IMG/VR virus record: IMGVR_UViG_3300037843_000128
Location: 1 to 25,076 of that record
Source: a virus
Reading direction: 5' to 3' (one strand)
Length of the DNA stretch: 25,076 nucleotides
Below the pieces are notes generated by a model that was given only the letters and a program-made list of their open reading frames with translations, made no database searches and had not been told where the DNA came from. The position numbers and the translations under genes were made by a program. How positions within the stretch are numbered: position 1 is the stretch's first letter; each line of letters starts with the position of its first letter. Positions 1 through 7,165 of the stretch are shown here, piece after piece.

Positions 1-1177
1 CCATCTTCATGTCGATCTGAGCCTGCATACCGCGTGTAGCGATGCGGGTATTTATGTCTGCTTGCTCATCTGGCGACAGCGGCCCTGCGTTCTCAAGTTG
101 AAGCGCCTCTGCCTGTGCCCTTATCTGCGCGGGCGTCTGCGGCCCCTGCACCTTGTACGCTGGACCCGTTGGAAGCGTTGGTCCTGCTGGCGATTCCATC
201 CCCGGCAAGGTAGCAGCAGGCACACCGGGCTGGGTTGAAGTGGAGATTCTTGCCGGTTTCTGTCCTTCCTGTGGGCCACGCCCCTGTCCCGTGTAGGATG
301 GCGTGTACACTTTTCTGTCCGTCCCGTCATTCGTCCAAGCGTGGGTGTGCTTGGCGTAATCGTTCGCTGCCTCTTTAGTTGAAAAGATTCCCAACTGCTG
401 CTTCGTCTGGTTGTAGTAGGCTGCGGCCTTCTCCTCTTGATCTCCGGTGAGCCTGCCGCCTTTTGGTAGCTTCCCGTCAGGCGTGAAGAATTTTCCGTTG
501 TTGTCGATACCCGGAACGAGGGCATACATTGCAATGTTCGGCGAACCCCAAGGCACGGCATTCTCGTCCTTGTCAAGGGGGACCGTAACCGAAAAGATAC
601 TGCTACCCGATCCATCGGCGTTCTTGATCTGGATGCGATGGTTCACATCGATGTTGCCGCCCTTAAGCATATCCGGGACAGGCTGTCCTGCCAATGGGCC
701 TACATCGTAAGTCGTTCTCCCCGGCTCCCCTTTGCCTGACGAAGAAGCGCTGGTTTGCTGGTACGCCGGTTGTGCGGGAAATACCACTGGCTCAGTCGTC
801 GATGCTGGCATTTGCATCGTTGACTGTCCGTAGACGGGAGGAGCCGCAGCAGTGGGTTCTGCTTTCTTTGAAAACTTCAAATCCTGACCAAGCATCTTTC
901 CAAACTTGAGGATAGCGTTTGGGTGATCGAGGCTTCTCCAATGCTCATCCCTCTGTTGCAATGCTTGCGCCAATTGGTCGTTGAGTTTTAGATAGTCCGT
1001 GCTGGTTTTGTCTGGAATCGTTGAGAGTCTGGTTTGCAGGTTGTCGATCATGCCCTGAATTTCATTATGCTTCTCCTGAAATTCAAGGTCGGACATGGCC
1101 TGCTTGTGAGCGCGTTGCTCTCCACGGCGCGCGACTCCTTGCTCATACCCAGACTCAAAAACGCCTACATTAGCCAC
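1..1177 (-). CDS. Putative virion protein, 3' end beyond window
   Basis: About 392 residues are visible and the stop codon lies beyond base 1. I do not recognise the family. The GTG start at 1177 follows AAGGGG by about 7 nt. It gives an N-terminus (ANVGVFESGYEQG) that matches the upstream gene's start (ANVETFNEGFDLG), which supports it over the later in-frame Met28. Residues about 20-85 are charged, Gln-rich and probably helical or coiled coil. Pro/Ala/Thr-rich low-complexity stretches follow, with a more ordered stretch between them. The start lies 3 nt after the TAG of the preceding gene and in the same frame. Position at the end of a structural operon suggests an internal or ejected virion protein, but this is inference. 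Confidence 0.75.
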   Translation of the reverse strand, partial: MANVGVFESGYEQGVARRGEQRAHKQAMSDLEFQEKHNEIQGMIDNLQTRLSTIPDKTSTDYLKLNDQLAQALQQRDEHWRSLDHPNAILKFGKMLGQDLKFSKKAEPTAAAPPVYGQSTMQMPASTTEPVVFPAQPAYQQTSASSSGKGEPGRTTYDVGPLAGQPVPDMLKGGNIDVNHRIQIKNADGSGSSIFSVTVPLDKDENAVPWGSPNIAMYALVPGIDNNGKFFTPDGKLPKGGRLTGDQEEKAAAYYNQTKQQLGIFSTKEAANDYAKHTHAWTNDGTDRKVYTPSYTGQGRGPQEGQKPARISTSTQPGVPAATLPGMESPAGPTLPTGPAYKVQGPQTPAQIRAQAEALQLENAGPLSPDEQADINTRIATRGMQAQIDMKM

Positions 1178-1180
1178 ATG

Positions 1181-1435
1181 CTACCCCTTCGACGAGACTC
1201 TCTTCCGCGCGCTCTTTTTGAAGCGCTTCTTTACTTGCGCTTTGGTCAGTACAACTTCTCCGCGATGCAGACGTCCATATCCGGACCGTTTAACAGTGCC
1301 GCCCTTCTTATAGGAGCGAGGGATCGCGACCCCTCCAATGCCGGTTTCCTCTGCTTTCTTCGCGGCCTTCTTCTTAGGGGGTTTCTTCCCTAGACCCAAA
1401 TCGAAGCCCTCATTGAACGTCTCAACATTTGCCAT
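1181..1435 (-). CDS. Small basic phage protein with RKRVSSK tail
   Basis: An 84-residue, Lys/Arg-rich protein. It opens with MANVETFNEGFDLG, shared with the next gene. It then has a Lys-rich stretch (PPKKKAAKK), a central segment KKGGTVKRSGYGRLHRGEVV and ends KKSARKRVSSKG. The GG-x-V-x-R-x-G-x-G-x-L-H-x-G-E-x-V-L pattern is one I associate with small uncharacterised phage proteins and with tape-measure C-termini. The function is unknown. The basic C-terminal tail recurs in several other small proteins of this window. It sits 2 nt after the stop of the 169-aa gene and directly before the left-edge gene, so it belongs to the late operon. Confidence 0.85.
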   Translation of the reverse strand: MANVETFNEGFDLGLGKKPPKKKAAKKAEETGIGGVAIPRSYKKGGTVKRSGYGRLHRGEVVLTKAQVKKRFKKSARKRVSSKG

Positions 1436-1437
1436 TT

Positions 1438-1947
1438 TTATGCTCCTAAAGCTGCGCCTAATCCATATCCAGCAGCCTTCGTGATTCCAAGACCAAGGAT
1501 CGAGTTGTTCCAGTTCTCCATCTGCTGCTGGACTGCTTCCGTCTCCGCCCCTAAGGATTGAAGACCTGTGCTTGTCATCGTGGTCCCTAAACTCCCCAAA
1601 TTAGTTGCGGCACTTCCCGTCAGTTGCCCGATAAGATCGGCAATGTAGCCGTGGATTGTGTCGGAAGAGGATGCGTTCTTTGCCGCTGTCCCGCCTGAGC
1701 GCGGGCCGAACATCGTGGCAGTTTTGATGTCCTGAGAAGATGATTTTTTGGCTGCGTCTATGGCAGGGGCCATGACCCGCATCTGCTTGGTCGGGTCTCC
1801 AGATATAATGTCCGAATAAAAATCTCCGGCTTTATTTGTGTATTTCTGGCCCTGCCCGGTTTGATATTTCCCAATTTGCCCGAACTCCGATATGAGAGCC
1901 GAAAGTTCGGGCGATGAACCACCAAAGATGCTACTGAAAAAAGACAC
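1438..1947 (-). CDS. Putative structural protein, Gly/Ser-rich
   Basis: A 169-residue protein with no recognised family. The frame is open back to 1980, but no Shine-Dalgarno precedes the GTG there. A second GTG at 1947 lies 8 nt after GGAGG (1956-1960), so I take it as the start (MSFFSSIFGGSSPEL). The N-terminus is amphipathic, the middle is Gln/Ser/Thr-rich with helical character, and the C-terminus is Gly/Ala-rich (GITKAAGYGLGAALGA), possibly membrane-active. Such Gly/Ala-rich ends occur in phage internal or ejection proteins, and the neighbours fit that. The assignment is inference from position and composition. Confidence 0.75.
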   Translation of the reverse strand: MSFFSSIFGGSSPELSALISEFGQIGKYQTGQGQKYTNKAGDFYSDIISGDPTKQMRVMAPAIDAAKKSSSQDIKTATMFGPRSGGTAAKNASSSDTIHGYIADLIGQLTGSAATNLGSLGTTMTSTGLQSLGAETEAVQQQMENWNNSILGLGITKAAGYGLGAALGA

Positions 1948-2018
1948 AATGTCATCCTCCGTGCCGCTCCCGGACGACACCTATCGGTTAGATTGTACAA
2001 CCGTTTCTCTCCCTATGA

Positions 2019-2141
2019 CTATTTCTTTTTCTTCTGTTTTTGCACCCAAGTAGTACACAGGGCGCAGTATCCATTTACGGTTGGACGGTGTTGAATAGCC
2101 CCACATCGCTTGCACCGCCTTGGCGTCACCGGGTTTTTCAT
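2019..2141 (-). CDS. Zinc-ribbon mini-protein, 40 aa
   Basis: A 40-residue ORF, MKNPVTPRRCKRCG onwards, with two CxxC pairs (Cys10/13 and Cys26/29) and a Lys-rich end (QKQKKKK). It is a minimal four-cysteine zinc ribbon. Its ATG overlaps the TGA of the methyltransferase gene (ATGA at 2138-2141), implying translational coupling, and AGGA/AAAGGA lies just upstream. A very similar mini-ribbon is encoded at 4743-4910. Nucleic-acid binding is plausible from the zinc ribbon and basic tail but not shown. The next 71 bases, up to the GTG at 1947, hold no further gene that I can see. Confidence 0.7.
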   Translation of the reverse strand: MKNPVTPRRCKRCGAIQHRPTVNGYCALCTTWVQKQKKKK

Positions 2142-3352
2142 CTGCCTAATCCTTTTCCTAAAAAGATTTTCTCAGGCCGCTTTGCACCCTCGGTCTTGAC
2201 TCGCATCTTCTCAATAATCGCGTGATCTACCAGATCAGGATGAACGTACCAGTCCTCGAAGTTTTCATAGCCGTCCGCAGCGATGTCTCCCACAACCATG
2301 ACATAGCCGTGGGATTGCAGATAGCGGCGGCTGCGCGCCTCGGCTTCGGGACATTTGAAACCTTCGTGCTCGAAGGTGATGACGGCGAATTTGTGCTTCT
2401 CAAATGGGATTTTGAGCAGGACGGTAAGCGACTGCAAGGCTGGCTCGATGTCGATCTGGAGGTAATCGTAATCGTGGTCGATCAGCGCGTCGTAATCGAG
2501 CGTCTGCGCGTCTGCTGTGATGACCTTGGCCGTCCGCTGCCCCTCCCACTTGGCAGTCATCTGCGCGTCCCTGTCGATGGAAATGCCGGTCCATCCCCAT
2601 TCCTCAAGCAGCTTCGTGTTGTTGAGATCAGAGGGATCATTGCAGCCGATCTCCAAGAACGTCCCGTTCCGCTTTCCGTTGAGCATCGTCAGGACAAACA
2701 TATCCTGGTAGACCTGTGAGTAGTTCCGCTCGATGCCGCGTGCGCCGGGGAATTTCACGCGCAGCCGCTCATACATCTCCCTCTCGTAAAAGCGCGGCTC
2801 GCGCCAGACTGTTCCCTCTAAGCGTTGCAGGTTGTCCCGAACCGAGTTGACATGGATCGGCAGCATGGTGGGGTCTTTCCTGAGTTGGCGTAGGAGATGC
2901 AGGGACTCGTCGTATAGTCCGATCCACCACGCGGATACGGCTTGCTCAAAAACTAGAGCGTAGCGGCCCGGATAGTCTACGTTGGTACGTAGGGGAGGCG
3001 CGGCGTATAATCGCTGTCCCATGACAGCAAAAGTATAGGATTCCTGCCACGCCTTGTCCTCTTCGTAAAGACGACTGAGCAGGAAGTATGCCTCGGGCCG
3101 GTCGGGGAGAAGAGAGATGGCGCGGAGCAGAATCCCCTTGCACATGTAGACCCGGCCACCCAGTTTGGTAAAACACGCGGCGAGGCGAAGAAGTGATTCG
3201 TAAGACAGGAGATCGTCGTCGGCATGGACGGCGGCACGCAAATAGAAACCGGCTGCGGCGGCGTAGTGAGAGTCGCGGTCGTAGGCACGCGCCAAGTCGA
3301 AGTTGTACTCCGCGTTCTTGGGATCGTTCACGTAGTCGAGCAGTTGTTCCAT
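2138..3352 (-). CDS. TPR-FkbM family methyltransferase
   Basis: A 404-residue two-part protein. Residues about 15-180 are helical repeats of TPR type (for example AYFLLSRLYEEDKAWQES). Residues about 205-404 match the FkbM-type SAM-dependent methyltransferase fold. SQVYQDMFVLTMLNGKRNG leads into TFLEIGCNDPSDLNNT (motif I, residues 231-246), followed by GWTGISIDRD (254-262) and YLQIDIEP. Known FkbM enzymes O-methylate sugars or natural products; the substrate here is unknown. It follows a beta-propeller glycan-type protein by two genes, which suggests modification of a glycan, either a virion glycan or a host surface one. The ATG at 3352 lies 3 nt after the previous stop. The TPR part may dock it on a partner. 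Confidence 0.85.
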   Translation of the reverse strand: MEQLLDYVNDPKNAEYNFDLARAYDRDSHYAAAAGFYLRAAVHADDDLLSYESLLRLAACFTKLGGRVYMCKGILLRAISLLPDRPEAYFLLSRLYEEDKAWQESYTFAVMGQRLYAAPPLRTNVDYPGRYALVFEQAVSAWWIGLYDESLHLLRQLRKDPTMLPIHVNSVRDNLQRLEGTVWREPRFYEREMYERLRVKFPGARGIERNYSQVYQDMFVLTMLNGKRNGTFLEIGCNDPSDLNNTKLLEEWGWTGISIDRDAQMTAKWEGQRTAKVITADAQTLDYDALIDHDYDYLQIDIEPALQSLTVLLKIPFEKHKFAVITFEHEGFKCPEAEARSRRYLQSHGYVMVVGDIAADGYENFEDWYVHPDLVDHAIIEKMRVKTEGAKRPEKIFLGKGLGR

Positions 3353-3355
3353 TTT

Positions 3356-3553
3356 TTACTTGTTTTCCGTTTGACCATACGCGCCCAAAGCGCGTGAGAA
3401 ATTCCAACTATAGCCAATCTTCTTAAGTTTGCGAGCAATTCTGGCTATCTTACGATAGTCGCTATCGCGAAATGCCGAAAACATCTGGCTCGTCAATATT
3501 TGCGATTCTGAATATGCTTGTTCGCCGTGCGGTTTTTTCCAAAACATCATCAC
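3356..3553 (-). CDS. Hypothetical small protein, 65 aa
   Basis: A 65-residue basic protein starting with three Met codons (MMMFWKKPHGEQ), preceded by AAAGGA. The middle, residues about 20-50 (QMFSAFRDSDYRKIARIARKLKKIG), looks like two short amphipathic helices rich in Lys/Arg. There is no recognised motif. It lies between the beta-propeller gene and the methyltransferase gene with gaps of 16 and 3 nt, so it is co-transcribed with them. Which of the three Met codons is used cannot be decided. Confidence 0.65.
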   Translation of the reverse strand: MMMFWKKPHGEQAYSESQILTSQMFSAFRDSDYRKIARIARKLKKIGYSWNFSRALGAYGQTENK

Positions 3554-3569
3554 ACCATCCTTTCTTTCA

Positions 3570-4565
3570 TCATACGTTCTTACCGATAAGCGAAGGGATC
3601 ATCGTCGCTTTTATCCTGAGAATGTAACTGGCATTGTCCTGAAACGCGAAGCTGACCAGCAAATCATCCTGCCATAGCGCCATGCCGCAGCAGAACTCGA
3701 TCTCACCGTCCATGAATGAAAACGCATCCCCGATCCACGGATTCTTAAAGTCTTGATCCCACCGTACAAAACGCTGGCGATACGTGGCGTTTTTCTGCCC
3801 CATCCGATTCTGCTTCATGGTGCACTCGTGAACGAGGTAAATATACGAATCGCGCCAGCGGATGACTTGGGAACCACCGCGCAAGTCGGGTAGGTTTGGA
3901 ATCTTCGCAGACTCGTTCACGGGTCGGACCTGCTTGGCTTCGAGAGTTACCAGATCGACCTCGACCAGTTCTAGCGGGTTGGTCCATTTGATGAATCGGT
4001 AAGGTTGGTCGAGTATCGGAACCCAGTTCTTCTCACAGTAGGAAGTCCTGTCCGGCGGCTCGATGCGGTAGCGCCCGATCTCTTTCACTGCGTCCGCGCT
4101 TACTTCCAGTTCCGAGAACTCCATGCGCCCCTGACCGTTCGGCTGCGTGTCGCGCCGCACCCCGATTCCATAGAGATGCCCGTTCCATCGCACTAGCCGC
4201 GCATCCTCCAAGCCGACAAATTCCCAGACTTCCTCCTTATCGAACGCGCTGGTGTCGATCTTCCAGTAGTGCTCGATGTCCAAATCCGGCGTCAGCTTGC
4301 ACAGGTAGTTAGTGGTCCGCAAGTGCTGGTCGTGCTCGGGATTCAGATAGCTCAGCGGCCCCCAACGGTTGTTGAAGAGTTCTCCAGTTTCGCAATGGTA
4401 GAGCACGTAGTTCACATGCCGTAGAATCGCCCAGATTTCGCCGTTATCGACAAAGACCGAGGGGTTGCAGAAGGGCAGGCCACCGGAGACGGAGGCGGGG
4501 AGGATCAAGGGCTTTATGCTGCCGCCCTCGGCCAACACTGAACGGACGAAATTACGGTTGCCCAT
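3570..4565 (-). CDS. GH130-like five-bladed beta-propeller protein
   Basis: A 331-residue protein. The frame is open to 4718, but the upstream 51 codons overlap the well-supported 64-aa gene in another frame. ATG 4565 is preceded by AGGGAAGGG, so I start there. The text is rich in propeller-like blades with W-x-n-G-x-L-Y and D-x-R-L-V patterns, notably GLEDARLVRWNGHLYGIG (residues 118-135). This resembles the E-D-x-R signature of GH43/GH130-type glycoside hydrolases or phosphorylases. Later blades carry DLRGGSQVIRW and FCCGMALWQDDLLVSFAFQD. A glycan-processing or glycan-binding role fits the neighbouring FkbM methyltransferase. The catalytic residues are not certain. Its first 15 codons are duplicated at 4979-5023. 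Confidence 0.7.
   Translation of the reverse strand: MGNRNFVRSVLAEGGSIKPLILPASVSGGLPFCNPSVFVDNGEIWAILRHVNYVLYHCETGELFNNRWGPLSYLNPEHDQHLRTTNYLCKLTPDLDIEHYWKIDTSAFDKEEVWEFVGLEDARLVRWNGHLYGIGVRRDTQPNGQGRMEFSELEVSADAVKEIGRYRIEPPDRTSYCEKNWVPILDQPYRFIKWTNPLELVEVDLVTLEAKQVRPVNESAKIPNLPDLRGGSQVIRWRDSYIYLVHECTMKQNRMGQKNATYRQRFVRWDQDFKNPWIGDAFSFMDGEIEFCCGMALWQDDLLVSFAFQDNASYILRIKATMIPSLIGKNV
4521..4565. repeat. Direct repeat, copy at start of propeller gene
   Basis: About 45 bases covering codons 1-15 of the 331-aa gene. They match 4979-5023 closely; the core AACCGNAATTTCGTCCGTTC is identical apart from N. The two copies are about 458 bases apart, in the same orientation, and bracket the 64-aa and 55-aa genes. 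Confidence 0.75.
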
Positions 4566-4746
4566 GCCCTTCCCTACCAGCAGTTTCGATCCTGCGTTGC
4601 TGAGATGCGTACTGTTGCTGATCGCTTTTAATACGGGCTTCCATCTCTGGAGTCCATTGATCTTGTGGAGTGCAAGCCATGCGCCTGTCGAGATTATCGT
4701 AAGGACGCACCGCCCCACCTACCCATACCTCAGTTGGCTCGTTCAT
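4552..4746 (-). CDS. Hypothetical small protein, 64 aa
   Basis: A 64-residue protein, MNEPTEVWVGGAVRPYDNLD onwards, with a Gln/Arg/Glu-rich probable helix at residues about 33-60. It has an excellent Shine-Dalgarno (GAGGAGAAGCA before ATG). Its ATG overlaps the stop of the 55-aa zinc-ribbon gene, and its end overlaps the start of the beta-propeller gene by 14 nt. This packing and the strong ribosome site are the main evidence that it is real, and they explain why the longer propeller frame should not be used. No family is recognised. Confidence 0.7.
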   Translation of the reverse strand: MNEPTEVWVGGAVRPYDNLDRRMACTPQDQWTPEMEARIKSDQQQYASQQRRIETAGREGHGQP

Positions 4747-4910
4747 TGCTTCTCCTCATAACGCAATTTCTGTCGGCGGCTGCGTTTGCGCGCGCATTTC
4801 CGGCAAAGTGTTAGATTGGCCCGATCCGGCTCTCGCTTTTCGCCGCAGGTCGCGCACTTGCCTTCGCTCACGCGCTTCTGTTGCCAGTCGGCTTGTCGTG
4901 TCGAACTCAT
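4743..4910 (-). CDS. Zinc-ribbon mini-protein, 55 aa
   Basis: A 55-residue ORF, MSSTRQADWQQKRVSEGKCA onwards, with Cys19-x2-Cys22 and Cys36-x2-Cys39 and a strongly basic end (CARKRSRRQKLRYEEKQ). It is a four-cysteine zinc ribbon of the kind found in small phage DNA-binding or HNH-related proteins. No catalytic HNH residues are visible. Both ends overlap neighbours by ATGA: the start with the 38-aa ORF and the stop with the 64-aa gene. Nucleic-acid binding is inference from the ribbon and charge. Confidence 0.7.
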   Translation of the reverse strand: MSSTRQADWQQKRVSEGKCATCGEKREPDRANLTLCRKCARKRSRRQKLRYEEKQ

Positions 4911-5023
4911 GCCAATCTGAAAACACCATACGCTTTGTTCCTTGACGTGTCAAGGACTAAACGAAAAGATTTTCCCATACCGCCTTGCGCCAACACCGAA
5001 CGGACGAAATTGCGGTTGTTCAT
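4907..5023 (-). CDS. 38-aa ORF, duplicated 5' end of propeller gene
   Basis: A 38-residue ORF whose first 15 residues (MNNRNFVRSVLAQGG) match the start of the beta-propeller protein (MGNRNFVRSVLAEGG), at DNA as well as protein level. The match stops after the GG and the rest (MGKSFRLVLDTSRNKAYGVFRLA) is unrelated. It starts 2 nt after the stop of the 712-aa gene and overlaps the next gene by ATGA. It may be a remnant left when two small genes were inserted between duplicated 5' ends. Alternatively it may be a short gene carrying a shared N-terminal tag. It could be counted as a pseudogene. Confidence 0.5.
   Translation of the reverse strand: MNNRNFVRSVLAQGGMGKSFRLVLDTSRNKAYGVFRLA
4979..5023. 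repeat. Direct repeat, copy at start of 38-aa ORF
   Basis: The second copy of the 45-base repeat, forming codons 1-15 of the 38-aa ORF. The differences are mainly in third codon positions and in codons 2 and 13, as expected for an old coding duplication under some constraint. Confidence 0.75.
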
Positions 5024-5025
5024 TG

Positions 5026-7164
5026 TCATTCCAATGTCACTTTGTGGTGGATCGCTGTAGCGGCAGATACCGAGGAGCGGAAAAACATCATCAGATCGTA
5101 ATAAGTGCTAGCACCCTGCGTGTTGGCCCAGTTCCAAGTGTAAGTCATGGAAGCGTTTGTGGTGTACGGATTGTGCCCGAAGCCGGATGAACTGAAAGCC
5201 AGCGTGTCGCCGTCGTCCTGCCCGGAGTACCACCAAGAATCAAACGATGCTCCTGATGTCGATGTGGCACACTCAGGTCCATCACCGGTTTCTTCTTGAA
5301 TGATGGCGAAGCCCTTCCGGTTCGTCGTTGGAACACCAGTAACTGTGGTATTTGAATTGGCGGTGTTTGTGCAGGTAGCCCCACCATCTGCAACCTGTGT
5401 CCCGCTATTCGTGCCACCGCTCGATGGGGCATCGTAAGCCTCGACACCGACCATCGAGTAGATAACTGACGGCACGGTTTGCGCGGCAGATTTAGTGAAG
5501 GTCAAGAAATTCGAGTCGCTTGTCGGGATGTCGCTGCCCGCGCTGTTCTCATAGAACCCTCTTGGGTAGGCCGTGTTGCTGCCTGTTCCGCAGCCGCTCC
5601 CCCCAGTCCCGCATACCATCGTGAAACTGTTTCCCAGGGCATCGGTCACCTTCGTCGTATTGACTCCTCCGAAGGAACTATTGGTCATCGCCGCCTGTTC
5701 GGTGATCCCGCTGACTGGACATGGAGCCTGATCGACCCAGGGGCTCGTCGAGTTGCTTTGTTTATTGATGCAAGGCATCCACGGGGTCGGGGCAGCGGTC
5801 CCAGCGCTTGCATTCTTGAATGCAATGGAAACCATATTGAAGTTTGATGAAGCGTTCGAGAGGTACATTGCGGGCGTAACTGAACCAGACGATCCACCGT
5901 ATACCAACTGCTCCGCAGCGGTGTCCATGATGTTGTCTAGTGGCAGGAGATTCCATCCCGCAGCGGGTTGAAACCAAGTCCACCCTCCGCAGCAGAACCC
6001 GCCAGTTGGAAATACATAGGTCAGGATTAAGTCTCCAGCCTGTGAAACAGTAATGGCGGTTCCCGAAATTGTCCCCGGTCCCGCAAGTCCAGTGTTTAGT
6101 GTGGGAGTGCCGTCCACCGCGCTCGAAGTGGCGACATTCATATACTGCTCACAGTGAGCAAAGAAGTCCTCCGCCGCCGCCGAGAACACAAACCTGACGT
6201 AGACAGCCCCCGAAGGAGTATTCAATTCGTATGCTTCAGCCAGTGAATAGGTGCCGTCGTTGCCTGTCTTGCCGACTGTTAGCGCGTGCCCGTTGCTATC
6301 GGTGATCGTTACCGTCTGCGTGGTGCCGTGGTAACTGTAGCCGCAGGAAATTAGATTTCCTCCCAAAGATGGATTAGCAAGTGAGACGTAGACCGTCTCC
6401 AGTGCCTCTGCCGCCGCGTCGATTGTGTCATTACTTCCTTGATCGTCGGCGTCGATCAGTGTTGGGCAGTTTGTGGAGCAGGCCGTCAAGACAACAGGGG
6501 CATTGACTTCGATCACTACAGTCGCATAATTGACTGCGGTTCCGCCGCCGGTCACGTTTGTCGAAGGCCAGTTGCCGCTGTAGGTTCCATTCGTGTCCTG
6601 TGCTGCCATGAGATTGTCTGAGCTAATCAACTCCTGCGACATGTTTGTGGGAGCGTTCAGCGCGTTCGTCGAAGTCGCTGAGAGCATGATGACGCCCACG
6701 AACCAACTTGTCGCGGCCCCACCATCATCAGTGGCAGTCGTAGCAGCATAGTTATAAGTTTGAGAGGCAGTCGTTCCGCCTTTCGTCGGCGTGCCGAATA
6801 GTCCACACGTCCGGCTTCCGTTGAAGTTTCCGCCACGGAAAATTTCTATAGCGATGTCGGCGGCATTAGCCATTGTGACCGCTGTAACTACGCCGGGTGG
6901 AACGCGCAGACAGGAGACTCGGTAAGCGATTTCGGTAGTGCTGGTTCCCACAGTGCCCGTAGTGATGGCGGTGCATCCTGTGCATTGGGTTGGGGCTGTA
7001 CCAGACCCTAAACGCCTTCCGGTTATTAAAAGAACATCACCTGTCCTCGCATTGCTTGGCGTGCAGTTAGTCGTCGCCGCAATGCAACCGGCAGGGCGGG
7101 AAATTGCGGCCCACGCGGGAGCCGAGCAAACAAGAAGCGCGAAGATGAATAGAGCCTTTCGCAT
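5026..7164 (-). CDS. Large secreted three-domain adhesin-like protein
   Basis: A 712-residue protein. ATG 7164 is chosen over the in-frame ATG at 7179 because GAGGTAAG precedes it and it places a clean signal peptide at the start: MRKALFIFALLVCSAPAWA, with cleavage expected after AWA. The mature part is Thr/Ser/Gly/Asn-rich with many Cys. It appears to hold three related beta-sandwich-like units, ending near ATVVIEVNAP, MVSIAFKNASAG and the C-terminus. Such repeats are common in secreted bacterial surface proteins. It is the last of three consecutive signal-peptide proteins after the collagen-like fibre. A cell-surface or receptor-related role is inferred; no enzyme motif is seen. Confidence 0.75.
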   Translation of the reverse strand: MRKALFIFALLVCSAPAWAAISRPAGCIAATTNCTPSNARTGDVLLITGRRLGSGTAPTQCTGCTAITTGTVGTSTTEIAYRVSCLRVPPGVVTAVTMANAADIAIEIFRGGNFNGSRTCGLFGTPTKGGTTASQTYNYAATTATDDGGAATSWFVGVIMLSATSTNALNAPTNMSQELISSDNLMAAQDTNGTYSGNWPSTNVTGGGTAVNYATVVIEVNAPVVLTACSTNCPTLIDADDQGSNDTIDAAAEALETVYVSLANPSLGGNLISCGYSYHGTTQTVTITDSNGHALTVGKTGNDGTYSLAEAYELNTPSGAVYVRFVFSAAAEDFFAHCEQYMNVATSSAVDGTPTLNTGLAGPGTISGTAITVSQAGDLILTYVFPTGGFCCGGWTWFQPAAGWNLLPLDNIMDTAAEQLVYGGSSGSVTPAMYLSNASSNFNMVSIAFKNASAGTAAPTPWMPCINKQSNSTSPWVDQAPCPVSGITEQAAMTNSSFGGVNTTKVTDALGNSFTMVCGTGGSGCGTGSNTAYPRGFYENSAGSDIPTSDSNFLTFTKSAAQTVPSVIYSMVGVEAYDAPSSGGTNSGTQVADGGATCTNTANSNTTVTGVPTTNRKGFAIIQEETGDGPECATSTSGASFDSWWYSGQDDGDTLAFSSSGFGHNPYTTNASMTYTWNWANTQGASTYYDLMMFFRSSVSAATAIHHKVTLE

Positions 7165-7165
7165 C

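Noticed and set aside
1161-1177. Similarity of the left-edge gene's start (GGCTAATGTAGGCGT) to the promoter element near 16022
   Set aside because: A 15-base match with a 2-base gap is expected about once by chance in a window of this size, and here it is coding sequence.
2222-2719. Plus-strand 165-codon ORF opposite the methyltransferase
   Set aside because: It is a shadow of the FkbM domain, which has clear motifs on the minus strand, and it has no ribosome site.
3006-3011. TATAAT on the plus strand
   Set aside because: It lies inside the methyltransferase gene with no gene downstream on that strand and no -35 box.
4566-4718. N-terminal extension of the propeller gene
   Set aside because: It overlaps the 64-aa gene, which has a strong ribosome site and ATGA coupling. 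The duplicated start at 4979-5023 also begins at the codon matching 4565.
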